Shown: positions 9,837-19,625, counted from the stretch's first letter. The stretch: DNA of 64,000 nucleotides from Kocuria marina (GCA_014652975.1 BMZV01000003.1:62001-126000), one strand, 5' to 3'. Notes: generated by a model not told the origin, from the letters alone. Made by a program: numbers and translations.

Positions 9837-11240
9837 TCATTCCTGGTTCTGCTCGACGTGCGGCCCCACCACGGTGCGCACCGTGGCGTCCGCGGAAAAT
9901 TGCGCTGCCAGTGCCTGCACGTCCTCGGACGTCACGGCGCGGATGCGCCGCAGGGACTCGTCCACGTCCATGAAGATGCCCGTCTTCAGTTCCGCGGACC
10001 CCAGCCGGGACATCCGTGACCCTGTGTCCTCGAGGGCGAGGACCGTGGCACCGCTGAGTTGGCCCTCGACCTTCGCGAGTTCTGCCGCATCCATCCCGTC
10101 CTGGGCGAGCCGGTCCAGCTCGGCGCGCATGAGCTCGCTGACCTGGTCCACGCGCTCGCCCGTGCACCCCGCGTACATCCCGAAGAATCCGGCGTCCGAG
10201 TAGGAGCCCGAGAAGGAGAACGTGGAGTACGCGAGCCCCTTCTGCTCCCGGATGGTGTGGAACAACCGCGAGGACATCCCGCCACCCAGGGCGGCGTTGA
10301 GCACGGTCATCGCGAAGCGACGCTCGTCCCCCGACTGCAGTCCGGCGCCGCCCAGCACCACGTGGGCCTGCTCGACCGGGCGCTCGAACGTGTGGGTCCC
10401 CACCAGGGGCGTCAGCTGCGCCGGCGAGGAGTCCCGCCGGGCACCGGCGTGGCCGGTCGCGTCCGGGTCCCAGCCCGCGCGGGCCAAGGACTCGCGCACG
10501 AGTTCCACGACGCGGTCGTGGTCGAGACCCCCGGCCACCGTGACCACGAGGTTCTCGGGGAGGTAGGAGCCGCGGTAGTGCTGCCACACCGCGTCACGGG
10601 TCACGGAGCGGATCTCCTCGGGGGTGCCCGCGATGGGCCGCGCGAGCGCGGACCCGTGGAGCACCTCGGCGTTGAACTGTTCGAACGCGAAGTCCGTGGG
10701 ATCGTCCCGGTCCATGGCGATCTCCTCGAGGATCACACCGCGTTCGCGGTCGAACTCCTCGGGGTCCAGGACGGCACCGGTGAACATGTCCGCGAGCACG
10801 TCCACGGCCATGGGCAACTGCTCGGAGAGCACCCGTGCGTGGTAGCACGTGTGTTCGTGGGCCGTGAACGCGTTGGACTCCCCGCCCACGCGGTCGAAGG
10901 CCTCCGCGATCTCGAGCGAACTGCGCCGGGAGGTGCCCTTGAACAGCAGGTGCTCCAGGAAGTGCGTGGAACCGAGCATGCCCGGGGCCTCGTCACGCGA
11001 GCCCAGGCTCACCCAGAACCCCACGGACACCGAACGCTGCCCGGGCATCTTCTCGGTGAGCACCCTGGTCCCGCACGGCAGGACGGTGCGCATGATCACG
11101 GCGCCCTCGGCGTCGTCGTGCACCACGTGGGTGAAGCCCGGCGCCTGCGCCGTGGCCGAATAGGCCCGAAGGCGGGCGGCCCCGCCGGAGACGTGCTCCG
11201 CGGGATCGCCCGCCCTCAGGGGAAGGTGAACAACTGTCAT
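9837..11240 (-). CDS. M16 family zinc metallopeptidase (processing-peptidase type)
   Basis: The 467-residue protein carries the inverted zinc motif HxxEH as HFLEH at residues 93-97 and the distal glutamate ligand in ILEEIAMDRDDP near 172. Both M16 homologous halves are present, including the substrate-side region GLAYSTFSF in the second half. This makes it a catalytically competent M16B protein like Bacillus YmxG. It has no signal peptide, so it should act in the cytoplasm. It sits 21 bp after pnp and 11 bp before dapB, a conserved pnp-peptidase-dapB order. Its natural substrates are not known. Confidence 0.92.
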   Translation of the reverse strand: MTVVHLPLRAGDPAEHVSGGAARLRAYSATAQAPGFTHVVHDDAEGAVIMRTVLPCGTRVLTEKMPGQRSVSVGFWVSLGSRDEAPGMLGSTHFLEHLLFKGTSRRSSLEIAEAFDRVGGESNAFTAHEHTCYHARVLSEQLPMAVDVLADMFTGAVLDPEEFDRERGVILEEIAMDRDDPTDFAFEQFNAEVLHGSALARPIAGTPEEIRSVTRDAVWQHYRGSYLPENLVVTVAGGLDHDRVVELVRESLARAGWDPDATGHAGARRDSSPAQLTPLVGTHTFERPVEQAHVVLGGAGLQSGDERRFAMTVLNAALGGGMSSRLFHTIREQKGLAYSTFSFSGSYSDAGFFGMYAGCTGERVDQVSELMRAELDRLAQDGMDAAELAKVEGQLSGATVLALEDTGSRMSRLGSAELKTGIFMDVDESLRRIRAVTSEDVQALAAQFSADATVRTVVGPHVEQNQE

Positions 11241-11261
11241 CTAGTAACGAACACCCTCTGC

Positions 11262-13520
11262 TCAGTTCTCGTCGTCGGAGGACTCGGCCGGGGCCTCGGA
11301 CTCGGCCACGACGGGCGCGAGGGACAGCTTGCCGCGGTCGTCCACCTTGGTGATCTCCACCTGGACCTTCTGGCCCACGGACACGACGTCGTCGACCTCG
11401 TTGACGCGCTTGCTGTCGTTGAGCTTGCGCATCTCGGAGATGTGGAGCAGACCATCCTTGCCCGGGGTCAGGGACACGAACGCACCGAACGTGGTGGTCT
11501 TGACCACGGTGCCCAGGTAGCGCTCGCCCACCTCGGGGACCTGCGGGTTGGCGATCGCGTTGATCGCCGAGCGCGCGGCCTCCGCGGAGGGGCCATCCGT
11601 GGCGCCGATGTACACGGTGCCGTCGTCCTCGATGGAGATGTCGGTGCCGGTGTCCTCCTGGATCTGGTTGATCATCTTGCCCTTGGGGCCGATCACCTCA
11701 CCGATCTTGGACACGGGCACGTTCACCGAGATCACGCGCGGCGCGAACTCGCTCATCTCGTCCGGGGCGTCGATCGCGGAGGTCAGCACGTCCAGGATGT
11801 AGAGCCGGGCCTCGCGCGCCTGGGTCAGGGCCGAGGCCAGGACCGAGGCGGGGATACCGTCCAGCTTGGTGTCCAGCTGGATCGCGGTCACGAACTCGGA
11901 CGTACCGGCGACCTTGAAGTCCATATCACCCAGCGCGTCCTCCGCACCGAGGATGTCGGTCAGGGCCGCGTACTGGACCTCGCCGTTGACGGTGTCGGAG
12001 ACCAGGCCCATGGCGATACCGGCCACGGGAGCGCGCAGCGGCACACCGGCGTTGTACAGCGACAGCGTGGACGCGCACACGGAACCCATGGACGTGGAGC
12101 CGTTGGATCCCAGCGCTTCGGAGACCTGACGGATCGCGTACGGGAACTCCTCCCGAGAGGGCAGCACGGGCGTGATCGCACGCTCGGCGAGCGCGCCGTG
12201 ACCGATCTCGCGGCGCTTGGGCGAACCCACGCGGCCGGTCTCACCCGTGGAGTACGGGGGGAAGTTGTAGTGGTGGATGTAACGCTTGTGCTTGACCGGG
12301 GCCAGCGAGTCGATCTGCTGCTCCAGCTTGAGCATGTTCAGCGTGGTGACACCCATGATCTGGGTCTCTCCGCGCTCGAACAGCGCGGAACCGTGCACGC
12401 GCGGGAGCACGTCCACCTCGGCGCTGAGCTGACGGATGTCCGTGAGACCGCGGCCGTCGATGCGCACCTTGTCCTTGAGGATGCGCTGGCGCACGGTCTG
12501 CTTGGTTAGGGCCTGGTAGGCACCGTTGACCTCGTCCGCGCGGCCCTCGAAGGCCTTGCCCTCGCCCGTGAGCTCGGACAGCGTGGACTGGTGCAGTTCG
12601 TCGGTCGCGGCCTCGCGCTCCTGCTTGCCGGCGATCGAGTAGACCTCCGCCATGCGCTCGCCCACGAAGTCCTTGACGGCCTCGGCGGCGTCGTCCCCGT
12701 ACCCGCCGAAGCGAGGCAGGTCCAGCTCGGGCTTGGCGGTGCGGGAGGCGAGATCCGCCTGGGCGTCGCACAGGGCCTTGATGAACGGCTTGGCGGCCTC
12801 GAGGCCCTCGGCCACGAGCTCCTCGGTCGGTGCGACCGCGCCCTGGCCCTTGATGAGCTCCCAGGCGTTGTCGGTGGCCTCGGCCTCGACCATCATGATC
12901 GCGACGTCCGAGCCGCCGTCCTTGGTGCTCACCACGCGGCCGGCCACGGCCATGTCGAACACGGCGTTCTCCAGCTGCGAGTGCTTGGGGAACGCAATCC
13001 ACTGATGGGAACCGTTCTCCTGGGCCATGAGCGCCATGCGCACGCCGCCCACGGGGCCCTGGAAGGGCAGCCCGGACAGGGTCGTGGACATGGACGCGGC
13101 GTTGATCGCCACGGTGTTGTAGATCTCGTCCGGGGCGATGGACGTGACGGTCACGACCACCTGCACCTCGTTGCGCAGGCCCTTGCCGAACGCGGGGCGC
13201 AGCGGGCGGTCGATCAGACGGCACGTGAGGATCGCGTCCGTGGACGGGCGACCCTCACGGCGGAAGAACGAACCGGGGATGCGACCTGCGGCGTACATCC
13301 GCTCCTCGACGTCCACCGTGAGCGGGAAGAAGTCGAAGCCCTCCCGCGGGTGCTTGCCCACGGCCGTGGCCGAGAGCATGGAGGTCTCTTCGTCGATGTA
13401 GACCATGGCCGAACCCGCGGCCTGGCGGGCGAGTCGGCCGGTTTCGAAGCGCACGACGCGCTTGCCGTACGAGCCGTTGTCGATGACGGCTTCTGCACTC
13501 TGGATTTCGGGACCCTCCAA
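11262..13520 (-). CDS. pnp: Polyribonucleotide nucleotidyltransferase (PNPase)
   Basis: Phosphorolytic 3'-5' exoribonuclease of mRNA decay; in actinobacteria also a polymerase of 3' tails (GpsI). The 752 residues contain two RNase PH domains (about 15-590), a KH domain with IGPKGK near 613 and an S1 domain ([17 protein letters not shown]) near 670, then an acidic tail. The start is TTG at 13520, backed by a strong GGAGG six nt upstream; no ATG is better placed. It follows rpsO, as in most bacteria, with a 10-bp perfect hairpin between them that may allow autoregulation or processing. Confidence 0.97.
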   Translation of the reverse strand: MEGPEIQSAEAVIDNGSYGKRVVRFETGRLARQAAGSAMVYIDEETSMLSATAVGKHPREGFDFFPLTVDVEERMYAAGRIPGSFFRREGRPSTDAILTCRLIDRPLRPAFGKGLRNEVQVVVTVTSIAPDEIYNTVAINAASMSTTLSGLPFQGPVGGVRMALMAQENGSHQWIAFPKHSQLENAVFDMAVAGRVVSTKDGGSDVAIMMVEAEATDNAWELIKGQGAVAPTEELVAEGLEAAKPFIKALCDAQADLASRTAKPELDLPRFGGYGDDAAEAVKDFVGERMAEVYSIAGKQEREAATDELHQSTLSELTGEGKAFEGRADEVNGAYQALTKQTVRQRILKDKVRIDGRGLTDIRQLSAEVDVLPRVHGSALFERGETQIMGVTTLNMLKLEQQIDSLAPVKHKRYIHHYNFPPYSTGETGRVGSPKRREIGHGALAERAITPVLPSREEFPYAIRQVSEALGSNGSTSMGSVCASTLSLYNAGVPLRAPVAGIAMGLVSDTVNGEVQYAALTDILGAEDALGDMDFKVAGTSEFVTAIQLDTKLDGIPASVLASALTQAREARLYILDVLTSAIDAPDEMSEFAPRVISVNVPVSKIGEVIGPKGKMINQIQEDTGTDISIEDDGTVYIGATDGPSAEAARSAINAIANPQVPEVGERYLGTVVKTTTFGAFVSLTPGKDGLLHISEMRKLNDSKRVNEVDDVVSVGQKVQVEITKVDDRGKLSLAPVVAESEAPAESSDDEN

Positions 13521-13723
13521 GGGTCACCTCCGTTTCTTCGTGGTGCGCGATCCGCGCGACACACCGGTCTTCGATCGAGGCGCTCGCAGCGCGTGAGCGT
13601 TGCGAAGGCCACTGTCGAGGACCGCGACATGCAGCGCGGTCACGCCATGACGTGATTTCTCGTTGGACTGTCCGGACACGCGGTCCGGGTGGCGGTGTTC
13701 GTCACGAACAGCGCCGGTTGCGG

Positions 13724-13759
13724 CGGTTCCCCGCGCTCCGACAGGGGCACGGGGAACCG
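13724..13759 (-). terminator. rpsO-pnp intergenic stem-loop
   Basis: CGGTTCCCCG (13724-13733) pairs perfectly with CGGGGAACCG (13750-13759) around a 16-nt loop, 6 bp past the rpsO stop. No T-run follows. In other bacteria the rpsO-pnp space carries a terminator and an RNase III processing site that PNPase uses for autocontrol; a like role here is inference. Readthrough into pnp would still be possible. Confidence 0.6.
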
Positions 13760-13765
13760 GTCACA

Positions 13766-14035
13766 TCACTTGCGCAGGCCGAGGCGCTCGATGAGCGCAC
13801 GGTAGCGGGCGATGTCGGTGCGACGCAGGTAGTCCAGCATGCGACGACGCCGTCCCACCAGGGCCATGAGGCCACGGCGGGTGTGGTGGTCGTGCTTGTG
13901 CATCTTCAGGTGCTCGGTCAGATCGGAGATCCGACGGGACAGCACCGCGATCTGCACCTCGGGCGAACCGGTGTCACCCTCGTGCGTCGCGTACTCGGTG
14001 ATGATCTGGTTCTTGATCGTGGCATCCAGGGCCAT
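13766..14035 (-). CDS. rpsO: 30S ribosomal protein S15
   Basis: Primary 16S rRNA binding protein of the small subunit platform. At 89 residues it has exactly the family length, with the conserved run [20 protein letters not shown] and the RNA-binding [20 protein letters not shown]. The ATG at 14035 follows a GAGGAG ribosome binding site. It is transcribed away from luxS; the 326 bp between them hold both promoters. Identity is unambiguous. Confidence 0.98.
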   Translation of the reverse strand: MALDATIKNQIITEYATHEGDTGSPEVQIAVLSRRISDLTEHLKMHKHDHHTRRGLMALVGRRRRMLDYLRRTDIARYRALIERLGLRK

Positions 14036-14255
14036 GTGTAACTCCTCGAGTCAGTACCGTGACCGCCCGGTGCGCGAGATTCTCGCCCGGGGTCCGGGAG
14101 CGAGCTCCCGGGGTCGGACCGCCACGGACCGCAGTCAGACCAGCGTCCATCCTAACCGATCCTCCGCCGGGGCACCGTAAGGACCGTCACCACTCGGCGG
14201 ACGACGGCGCGGCGCACCGCTGCAGGGCCCCGCACCCACACGGTGCGGCAGCGCT

Positions 14256-14317
14256 GTCGCCGCCCCGCGGGAGGGCCAGCGCCGTCCAACGGGAGCGACG
14301 TCGCCGCCCCGCGGGAG
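14256..14317. repeat. 18-bp direct repeat upstream of luxS
   Basis: GTCGCCGCCCCGCGGGAG occurs twice, at 14256-14273 and 14300-14317, identical over 18 bp and 44 bp apart start to start. The 326-bp divergent region between rpsO and luxS holds no gene; apart from this pair I see only GC-rich sequence. The second copy ends 45 bp before the luxS start, so the repeats may be regulator sites; that is inference. Confidence 0.55.
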
Positions 14318-14361
14318 CGCCCCGGACGTGCGAAGCGGGACCGACCTGGAACAATGGGGGC

Positions 14362-14820
14362 ATGCAGAAGATGAACGTCGAATCATTCAACCTGGACCAC
14401 CGCAGCGTGGCCGCCCCCTACGTGCGGATCGCGGATCGGAAGGAACTGCCGGGTGGTGACACCCTCGTGAAGTACGACGTCCGCTTCACCCAGCCCAACC
14501 AGGCGCACCTGGAGATGCCGGCGGTACACTCGATCGAGCACCTCACCGCGGAGCACATGCGCAATCACACGGACGCCCTGATCGACTTCTCCCCCATGGG
14601 CTGCCAGACCGGTTTCTACGCGCTCATGCTGGGAGTGGAGACCGAGGAGTTCGAGCGCCTGCTCGAGCGCACCTTCCGGGACATCCTCGAGGCGGACGAA
14701 GTCCCGGCCGCGAACGAGGTGCAGTGCGGCTGGGGCGCCAACCACAGCCTCGAGGCCGCCCAGGATGCGGTGCGCGGATTCCTGGCCGAGCGCGAGCACT
14801 GGGACGAGGTCACGCGGTGA
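14362..14820 (+). CDS. luxS: S-ribosylhomocysteine lyase
   Basis: Cleaves S-ribosylhomocysteine to homocysteine and DPD, the precursor of autoinducer-2. The 152 residues show the metal motif HSIEH (residues 56-60), the catalytic cysteine in PMGCQTGFY (Cys81), and the third metal ligand in [14 protein letters not shown] (Cys122). Starts at 14362 or 14371 are both possible; the GGGGG tract upstream fits the second slightly better by spacing. The stop overlaps the GTG of mtnN by 4 bp, so LuxS is coupled to the enzyme that makes its substrate. Confidence 0.96.
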   Translation: MQKMNVESFNLDHRSVAAPYVRIADRKELPGGDTLVKYDVRFTQPNQAHLEMPAVHSIEHLTAEHMRNHTDALIDFSPMGCQTGFYALMLGVETEEFERLLERTFRDILEADEVPAANEVQCGWGANHSLEAAQDAVRGFLAEREHWDEVTR

Positions 14821-15593
14821 CGGACGACGCCGCACGGTTCGCCGCGTGCGTGGGCGCACCGGCCGTCGTGGTCGCCATGGCGGAGGAGGCCGAACCGTTC
14901 CTCGCGGACGCCGACTCCCGCTGCGAGAACCCCCACGTGATCGGCGGTGCCGAGCTGTACGCCGTCGAGGCCGCGGGGCGCCCCGTGCTCGTGGTGCGTA
15001 CCGGGATCGGATTGGTCAATGCCGCGTCGACCCTGAGCGTGATGCTGGAGCGGTTCGAACCGAGCGCCGTGATCTCCGCCGGTTCCGCCGGGGGCCTGCG
15101 CGCGGACGTCAACGTGGGTGACCTGGTGATCGGCACCGAGTTCCGCTACGCGGACGCGGACGCGACCGCCTTCGGGTACGAACCGGGACAGGTGCCCGGG
15201 ATGCCCCCGGCCTTCGCGGCGTCGTCGGAGCTCGTGACGGCCGCGAGCAGCCTCGCGGCCGCAGAGGGTTACGCCGCGTGGCGCGGGACGATGCTCTCGG
15301 GCGGCGCGTTCGTGACGGCGCGCAACGTGGGGGCGACCCGCGAGGTGTTCCCCGAGGCCCTGAGCACGGACATGGAGACCACGGCGCTCGCGCACGTGTG
15401 CCACGACCGTGGCGTGCCCTTCCTGGCCGTGCGCGCGATCTCGGACCTGTGCGGTCCCGCCGCGGACCAGCAGTTCCACATGGAACTGGACATCGTGGCC
15501 CGGATCAGTGCCCAGGCCGTGACCGAACTGCTCGGCGGGCTCCCGCCCGTCCAGCCACCCACACGTCGAGAAGAACGAGGAACGCATGAGTGA
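14817..15593 (+). CDS. mtnN: 5'-methylthioadenosine/S-adenosylhomocysteine nucleosidase
   Basis: Removes adenine from S-adenosylhomocysteine (and methylthioadenosine), giving S-ribosylhomocysteine for LuxS. The 258 residues carry the glutamate region AMAEEAEPF (residues 20-28), the ISAGSAGGL loop, the ribose-binding STDMETTA (183-190) and the catalytic aspartate in AISDLCG (Asp210). GTG start at 14817 gives a GTGA overlap with luxS; the stop overlaps the aldo/keto reductase start by 8 bp. The pair replaces, at least in part, the one-step S-adenosylhomocysteine hydrolase used by many actinobacteria. Confidence 0.94.
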   Translation: MTDDAARFAACVGAPAVVVAMAEEAEPFLADADSRCENPHVIGGAELYAVEAAGRPVLVVRTGIGLVNAASTLSVMLERFEPSAVISAGSAGGLRADVNVGDLVIGTEFRYADADATAFGYEPGQVPGMPPAFAASSELVTAASSLAAAEGYAAWRGTMLSGGAFVTARNVGATREVFPEALSTDMETTALAHVCHDRGVPFLAVRAISDLCGPAADQQFHMELDIVARISAQAVTELLGGLPPVQPPTRREERGTHE

Positions 15594-16458
15594 CGACAAG
15601 ACCAAGGACCTGAAGGACGCCGCCCCGGACGTCGCCAAGCACGTGCTGCGCGACGGTCACGAGATCCCCCAGCTGGGGTTCGGCACGTACCCCATGGACG
15701 ACGCCGAGGCCGAGGCCCTGATCCCCGAGGCCGTGTGGCGCGGCTACCGGCTCATCGACACCGCGGTGAACTACGGCAACGAACGCGGCGTGGGCCTCGG
15801 TGTGCGCTATTGCGACATCCCCCGCTCGGACCTGTTCCTCACGTCCAAGCTCCCGGGCCGGGATCACGGTACGGACAGCGTGCGGCGGTCACTCGAGGGC
15901 ACGCTCGAACGGCTCGGCACGGACTACCTGGACCTCTACCTGATCCATTGGCCCAACCCCAGCGTGGACCGGTACGTGGACACGTGGCGCGCCATGATGG
16001 CCGCGCGCGACGAGGGCCTCATCCGCTCGATCGGTGTCTCCAACTTCCTGCCCGAACACCTCCTGCGCCTGGAGCGGGAGACCGGGGAGATGCCCGTGGT
16101 CAACCAAGTGGAGCTGCACCCGCAGTACCAGCAAGAGACCCTGCGGGCGTTCCACGAGGAGCACAAGATCCTCACCGAGGCGTGGTCCCCGCTGGGGCGC
16201 AAGACGGACCTCCTGCAGGACCCGTGGCTCGTGGAGATCGCACGCAAGGTGGGACGCACCCCGGCCCAGGTGGCGCTGCGCTGGCACGTGCAGTCGAGCA
16301 TCGTGGCGATCCCCAAGTCCTCGAACACCGAGCGCATGGCGGAGAACATCGACGTGTTCGAGTGGGAACTCACGGACGAGCAGATGGAACGGGTGCGCAT
16401 GCTGCACACCGGCATCAGCGGTTCGGGGTTCGACCCCTCCGTGCACGAGGAGATGTGA
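15586..16458 (+). CDS. Aldo/keto reductase
   Basis: NADPH-dependent carbonyl reductase of the AKR superfamily. The 290 residues show the catalytic tetrad: Asp58 and Tyr63 (LIDTAVNYGNE), Lys88 (LTSKLPG) and His121 (LYLIHWP). The NADP-binding IPKSSNTERMAEN lies near 245. The ATG at 15586 has a GAGGAA ribosome binding site and overlaps mtnN by 8 bp, so it is the third gene of the luxS operon. A link to DPD or other dicarbonyl metabolism is tempting but unproven; AKRs are promiscuous. It ends 19 bp before the convergent ribF. Confidence 0.92.
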   Translation: MSDDKTKDLKDAAPDVAKHVLRDGHEIPQLGFGTYPMDDAEAEALIPEAVWRGYRLIDTAVNYGNERGVGLGVRYCDIPRSDLFLTSKLPGRDHGTDSVRRSLEGTLERLGTDYLDLYLIHWPNPSVDRYVDTWRAMMAARDEGLIRSIGVSNFLPEHLLRLERETGEMPVVNQVELHPQYQQETLRAFHEEHKILTEAWSPLGRKTDLLQDPWLVEIARKVGRTPAQVALRWHVQSSIVAIPKSSNTERMAENIDVFEWELTDEQMERVRMLHTGISGSGFDPSVHEEM

Positions 16459-16477
16459 TCAGCCCCACCGGGTGAGC

Positions 16478-17491
16478 TCAGTCGGTCCCGCGCGCCTGTT
16501 CCCGCAGGATGTCGCGGGACCGATTCACGTCGTCGCGCATCTGGGACACGAGCGCGTCGATCCCCCGGTAGGCCACCATCCCGCGCAGGCGTTCCACGAA
16601 TTCGACCACCACGGTCTGCCCGTAGAGGTCGAAGTCCTCCACGGCCTCGTCCGGGCGGTCGATCACGTGGGCCTCGACCTGGCGGTTCACACCGTCGAAC
16701 GTGGGATTCGACCCCACGGAGATCGCCGTGGGCCAGCGGGTGCCGTCCTGGTCCACGAGCCAGCCCGCGTAGACCCCGTCCGCCGGGATGAACCCCGTGG
16801 CCTCGGGTGCCAGGTTGGCCGTGGGGAAGCCCAGTTCACGCCCGCGTGCGGCCCCGTGCACCACTTCCCCGCGCATGCGGTGGTGCCGGCCGAGCAGTTT
16901 GGCAGCACCGCGGATGTCCCCCGCCTCGAGGCACGAGCGCACCCACGTGGACGAGCAGCGACGGTCGTCGCTCCAGCCCACCAGACCGTTGAGTGCATCC
17001 GTGTCCTCGGGGACCAGACCCGCGACGTCGTCCACGACCTCGACCTCGAAGCCGTGTTCACGGCCGAGCTCCCTGATCACCGGCAGGTCCCCCGTGTTGT
17101 CACGCCCGAGCCGGACGTCCGACCCGATCACGAGACACACCGCGCCCAGTGGTTTCACGAGGTAGTCGACCACGAACTCCTCGGGGCTCAGCTCGGAGAA
17201 CTCGAGGCTGTACGGCAGCACGAGGACGGCGTCCACGCCTGTGGCCTCAAGGGCGTCGAGCTTGTCCTCGAGACCCATGATGAGTCCGGGGTGAGATTCG
17301 GGCCGGTGCACGAGAGCCGGGTGCGGATCGAAGGTCACGACCACGGAGCGGGCCTCGAGACGCCGGGAGGTCTCGAGCAGCCGCGCGAACACGTGTTGAT
17401 GACCGCGGTGGACACCGTCGAAGTTGCCGATGCTCACCACGGAGGGACCGAATCCCGGGGTGACCTCGTCCAGGCTTCTCCAGCGAATCAC
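16478..17491 (-). CDS. ribF: Bifunctional riboflavin kinase/FMN adenylyltransferase
   Basis: Makes FMN and FAD from riboflavin. The 337 residues contain the N-terminal nucleotidyltransferase motif GNFDGVHRGH (residues 22-31) and its second signature near SSTWVR. The C-terminal riboflavin kinase domain has GRELGFPTANL and FDGVNRQVEAHVID. GTG start at 17491 with GAGGAG upstream. Length is normal. In actinobacteria ribF usually follows truB; here two small membrane protein genes lie between them on the same strand. Confidence 0.95.
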   Translation of the reverse strand: MIRWRSLDEVTPGFGPSVVSIGNFDGVHRGHQHVFARLLETSRRLEARSVVVTFDPHPALVHRPESHPGLIMGLEDKLDALEATGVDAVLVLPYSLEFSELSPEEFVVDYLVKPLGAVCLVIGSDVRLGRDNTGDLPVIRELGREHGFEVEVVDDVAGLVPEDTDALNGLVGWSDDRRCSSTWVRSCLEAGDIRGAAKLLGRHHRMRGEVVHGAARGRELGFPTANLAPEATGFIPADGVYAGWLVDQDGTRWPTAISVGSNPTFDGVNRQVEAHVIDRPDEAVEDFDLYGQTVVVEFVERLRGMVAYRGIDALVSQMRDDVNRSRDILREQARGTD

Positions 17492-17539
17492 TGTTCTCCT
17501 CGATGTCTTCTGCGTGGTCAGGGTGTGTGCGGGCGACGT

Positions 17540-18010
17540 CTAGAGCCTACCGCTCCGCCGGGAGGGCCGTGTCAGCCACAACCACACGAGCCCCACGATC
17601 GGGAGCACGAGCGGCACGTAGCCGTAGCCGGCACCGAAGTGGGACCACACGCTCGCCTTGGGGAACAACTGCGGTTCCAGGACACTGAGCAGGCCCACGC
17701 CCAGCACACCCACGAGCTCCACGACCACGGCCACCGTGGCGACCCTGTGCCAGCCCGGACCGGACTTGGCCAAGGCGATCGTCGCCAGGACGTAGATCGC
17801 GGCGGAGATCGTGGACAGGATGATCGCGAGCGGGGCCACGGAGAACTCGGTGGCGAGCTGGTAGAGCGAGCGCACCCCCGCGGAGAGCGAGAAGACGGCG
17901 TACACCACGATCAGCAGCCGCCCGAACCCCGAGTTCTTCCGGTCGGATCCCGCGCGGGGCCCCGACCGCCCGAAACGGTTCTGCAGCGTGGTGCGTGAGG
18001 GCTCAGCCAT
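17540..18010 (-). CDS. Conserved membrane protein (four predicted TM helices)
   Basis: The 156-residue protein has a basic N-terminal stretch (RNRFGR...DRKNSGFGR), then four hydrophobic segments and a short Arg-rich C-terminus. I do not recognise a named family. It begins 41 bp after the next membrane protein gene and lies in the truB-(membrane)-(membrane)-ribF run, so it may be co-transcribed with truB. ATG at 18010 is the first start inside the homologous-looking region. The function is unknown. Confidence 0.65.
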   Translation of the reverse strand: MAEPSRTTLQNRFGRSGPRAGSDRKNSGFGRLLIVVYAVFSLSAGVRSLYQLATEFSVAPLAIILSTISAAIYVLATIALAKSGPGWHRVATVAVVVELVGVLGVGLLSVLEPQLFPKASVWSHFGAGYGYVPLVLPIVGLVWLWLTRPSRRSGRL

Positions 18011-18051
18011 GCTCGTCCTTCCCCCGGCGGCCCGTCCCGGCCGCTGCGGCG

Positions 18052-18423
18052 TCACTGGTAGTAGTAGATGAAGTTCATGCGGTAGACCATCACGGCCACC
18101 ACGGGACCGGCGGCGGCCAGGATGAGGGTGGACCACCGCGAGCGTTCCACGAGGGACCACACGAACGTCCCCGCGGGGATCAGCAGCGCCGTGAGCAAGT
18201 AGCCCCAGTACTCGAGCAGGCTCCCGGAGGGATCCGGACCCAGCACGGGCAGGAACACCGAGCCCACCGCGTAGACCAGCAGGAACGCCTCGAGCACGAG
18301 CACGGAACCCTGGGAGAAGTCGTCCGGCGCACGGCCGCGCGCGGCCTGCACGAGGCAGATCACGCACGAGAGCGCACCCAGGACCACCGATGCCCAGAAC
18401 CACCCGTCATAACCCCACAGCAT
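18052..18423 (-). CDS. Small conserved membrane protein
   Basis: The 123-residue protein begins MLWGYDGWFWASVVLG and has four hydrophobic segments, ending FIYYYQ. The ATG (18423-18421) shares one base with the truB stop (TGATG), so translation is coupled to truB. It has no recognised domain. Together with the next gene it forms a pair of small membrane proteins between truB and ribF. The two differ in sequence and are not an obvious duplication. Confidence 0.7.
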   Translation of the reverse strand: MLWGYDGWFWASVVLGALSCVICLVQAARGRAPDDFSQGSVLVLEAFLLVYAVGSVFLPVLGPDPSGSLLEYWGYLLTALLIPAGTFVWSLVERSRWSTLILAAAGPVVAVMVYRMNFIYYYQ

Positions 18424-19625
18424 CAGTCGTGCGTCCGTTCCGTTCGCTTGGTTCCGTCCTGTTCCGCTCCGGGGTCACCCGCCCCGGGTTTTTCCACGCC
18501 TGTATCATCTGGCGCCGCGGCAGCCGTGAACGTCACCCCCGCCGCGATCCCGAGCACCGACGTCGTGTACCGGCGGTCGGCGGGGCCACGGTCCTCGGCG
18601 AGGGCCACGAGTGTCCCGTCCGGTGCGAAGCATGCGACGGGCAGCTCCGCCCGGGATCCCTCGCGCCCCTCGGAGCCCGACGCCGCGGCGTCGCCGGCGG
18701 ATGCGGTGTCGCCGGCGCCTGCCCCGGAACGAGACGCGGCGCCGTCGACCTGCGACGCGCCGCCAGGATGAACCTGCGTCGCGGCGATCCTGCGCCCGTG
18801 CGACAGGTCCGTGGCCTCCCGGACGGTGAGCTCGCGCACGGGAAACAGTCCGCGGGCGGCGTCGTCGATCGGCAGCGTCGAGACCGTGCCGCCGGCGCGC
18901 ACCTGCTCCGTGAGCTCGTCGAGCGTGTGCGACTGCTCGAGCGTGAACGACCCCACGCGCGTGCGCCGCAGCGCCGTGAGGTGCCCGCCCACGCCCAGGG
19001 CCTCCCCGAGGTCGCGCGCGAGGGCGCGGATGTACGTCCCGGAGGAGCACGTCACGGTCGCATCGACATCCACCGCGGTGGGCTCAGCGTCGGTCGGCTC
19101 GCGGGAGATCCCGTGCACCGTGAACTCGTGGACGGTGACCGGTCGCGCGGGCAGCTCCACGTCCTCGCCCTTGCGCACACGGGCGTACGAGCGCTGCCCG
19201 CCCACCTTGATCGCGCTGACCGCGGACGGGACCTGCTGGATCTCACCGGTCAGCTCGGCGACCGCGGCCAGGACGGCGTCATCGGTGAGCGCGGCGAGCC
19301 GCTCGGGCGCAGCCGTGCTCGTGACGTCCCCCTCGGCGTCGTCGGTCACGGTCGCGGCACCCAGGCGGATGCTCGCCCGGTACGTCTTGTCCGTGCCCGT
19401 GACGTAGGTCAGCAGCTTGGTGGCCTTCTCGACCCCCACGACCAGCACGCCCGACGCCGCGGGGTCCAGCGTGCCCGCGTGACCCACCTTGCGGGTCCCC
19501 GCGAGGCGGCGCATGCGCGAGACGACGTCGTGCGAGGTCCAGCCGAGCGGTTTGTCCACGACGACGAGCCCGGCCACCCTCGGGAGCGAGGGTGCCGGGC
19601 TCGGGATTTCCTGGCGATCGGTCAC
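18423..19625 (-). CDS. truB: tRNA pseudouridine(55) synthase
   Basis: Makes pseudouridine 55 in the T-loop of tRNAs. The catalytic aspartate lies in GHAGTLDPAASG (Asp54 from the chosen start), with the KTYRA and GTYIRALARDLG motifs later. The GTG at 19625 lies 4 bp past the rbfA stop; an ATG at 19664 would overlap rbfA by 35 bp. The 400-residue length exceeds the usual 300 because of an Ala/Gly/Ser-rich insert (about residues 288-325) before the C-terminal PUA-like part and a hydrophilic tail. Order rbfA-truB is conserved. Confidence 0.94.
   Translation of the reverse strand: MTDRQEIPSPAPSLPRVAGLVVVDKPLGWTSHDVVSRMRRLAGTRKVGHAGTLDPAASGVLVVGVEKATKLLTYVTGTDKTYRASIRLGAATVTDDAEGDVTSTAAPERLAALTDDAVLAAVAELTGEIQQVPSAVSAIKVGGQRSYARVRKGEDVELPARPVTVHEFTVHGISREPTDAEPTAVDVDATVTCSSGTYIRALARDLGEALGVGGHLTALRRTRVGSFTLEQSHTLDELTEQVRAGGTVSTLPIDDAARGLFPVRELTVREATDLSHGRRIAATQVHPGGASQVDGAASRSGAGAGDTASAGDAAASGSEGREGSRAELPVACFAPDGTLVALAEDRGPADRRYTTSVLGIAAGVTFTAAAAPDDTGVEKPGAGDPGAEQDGTKRTERTHD

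Noticed and set aside
10059-12509. A plus-strand open frame of about 816 codons antisense to the M16 peptidase and pnp
   Set aside because: It has the same His/Gly/Arg/Leu-rich composition as other antisense frames in the window and no start signal; pnp and the peptidase explain the region.
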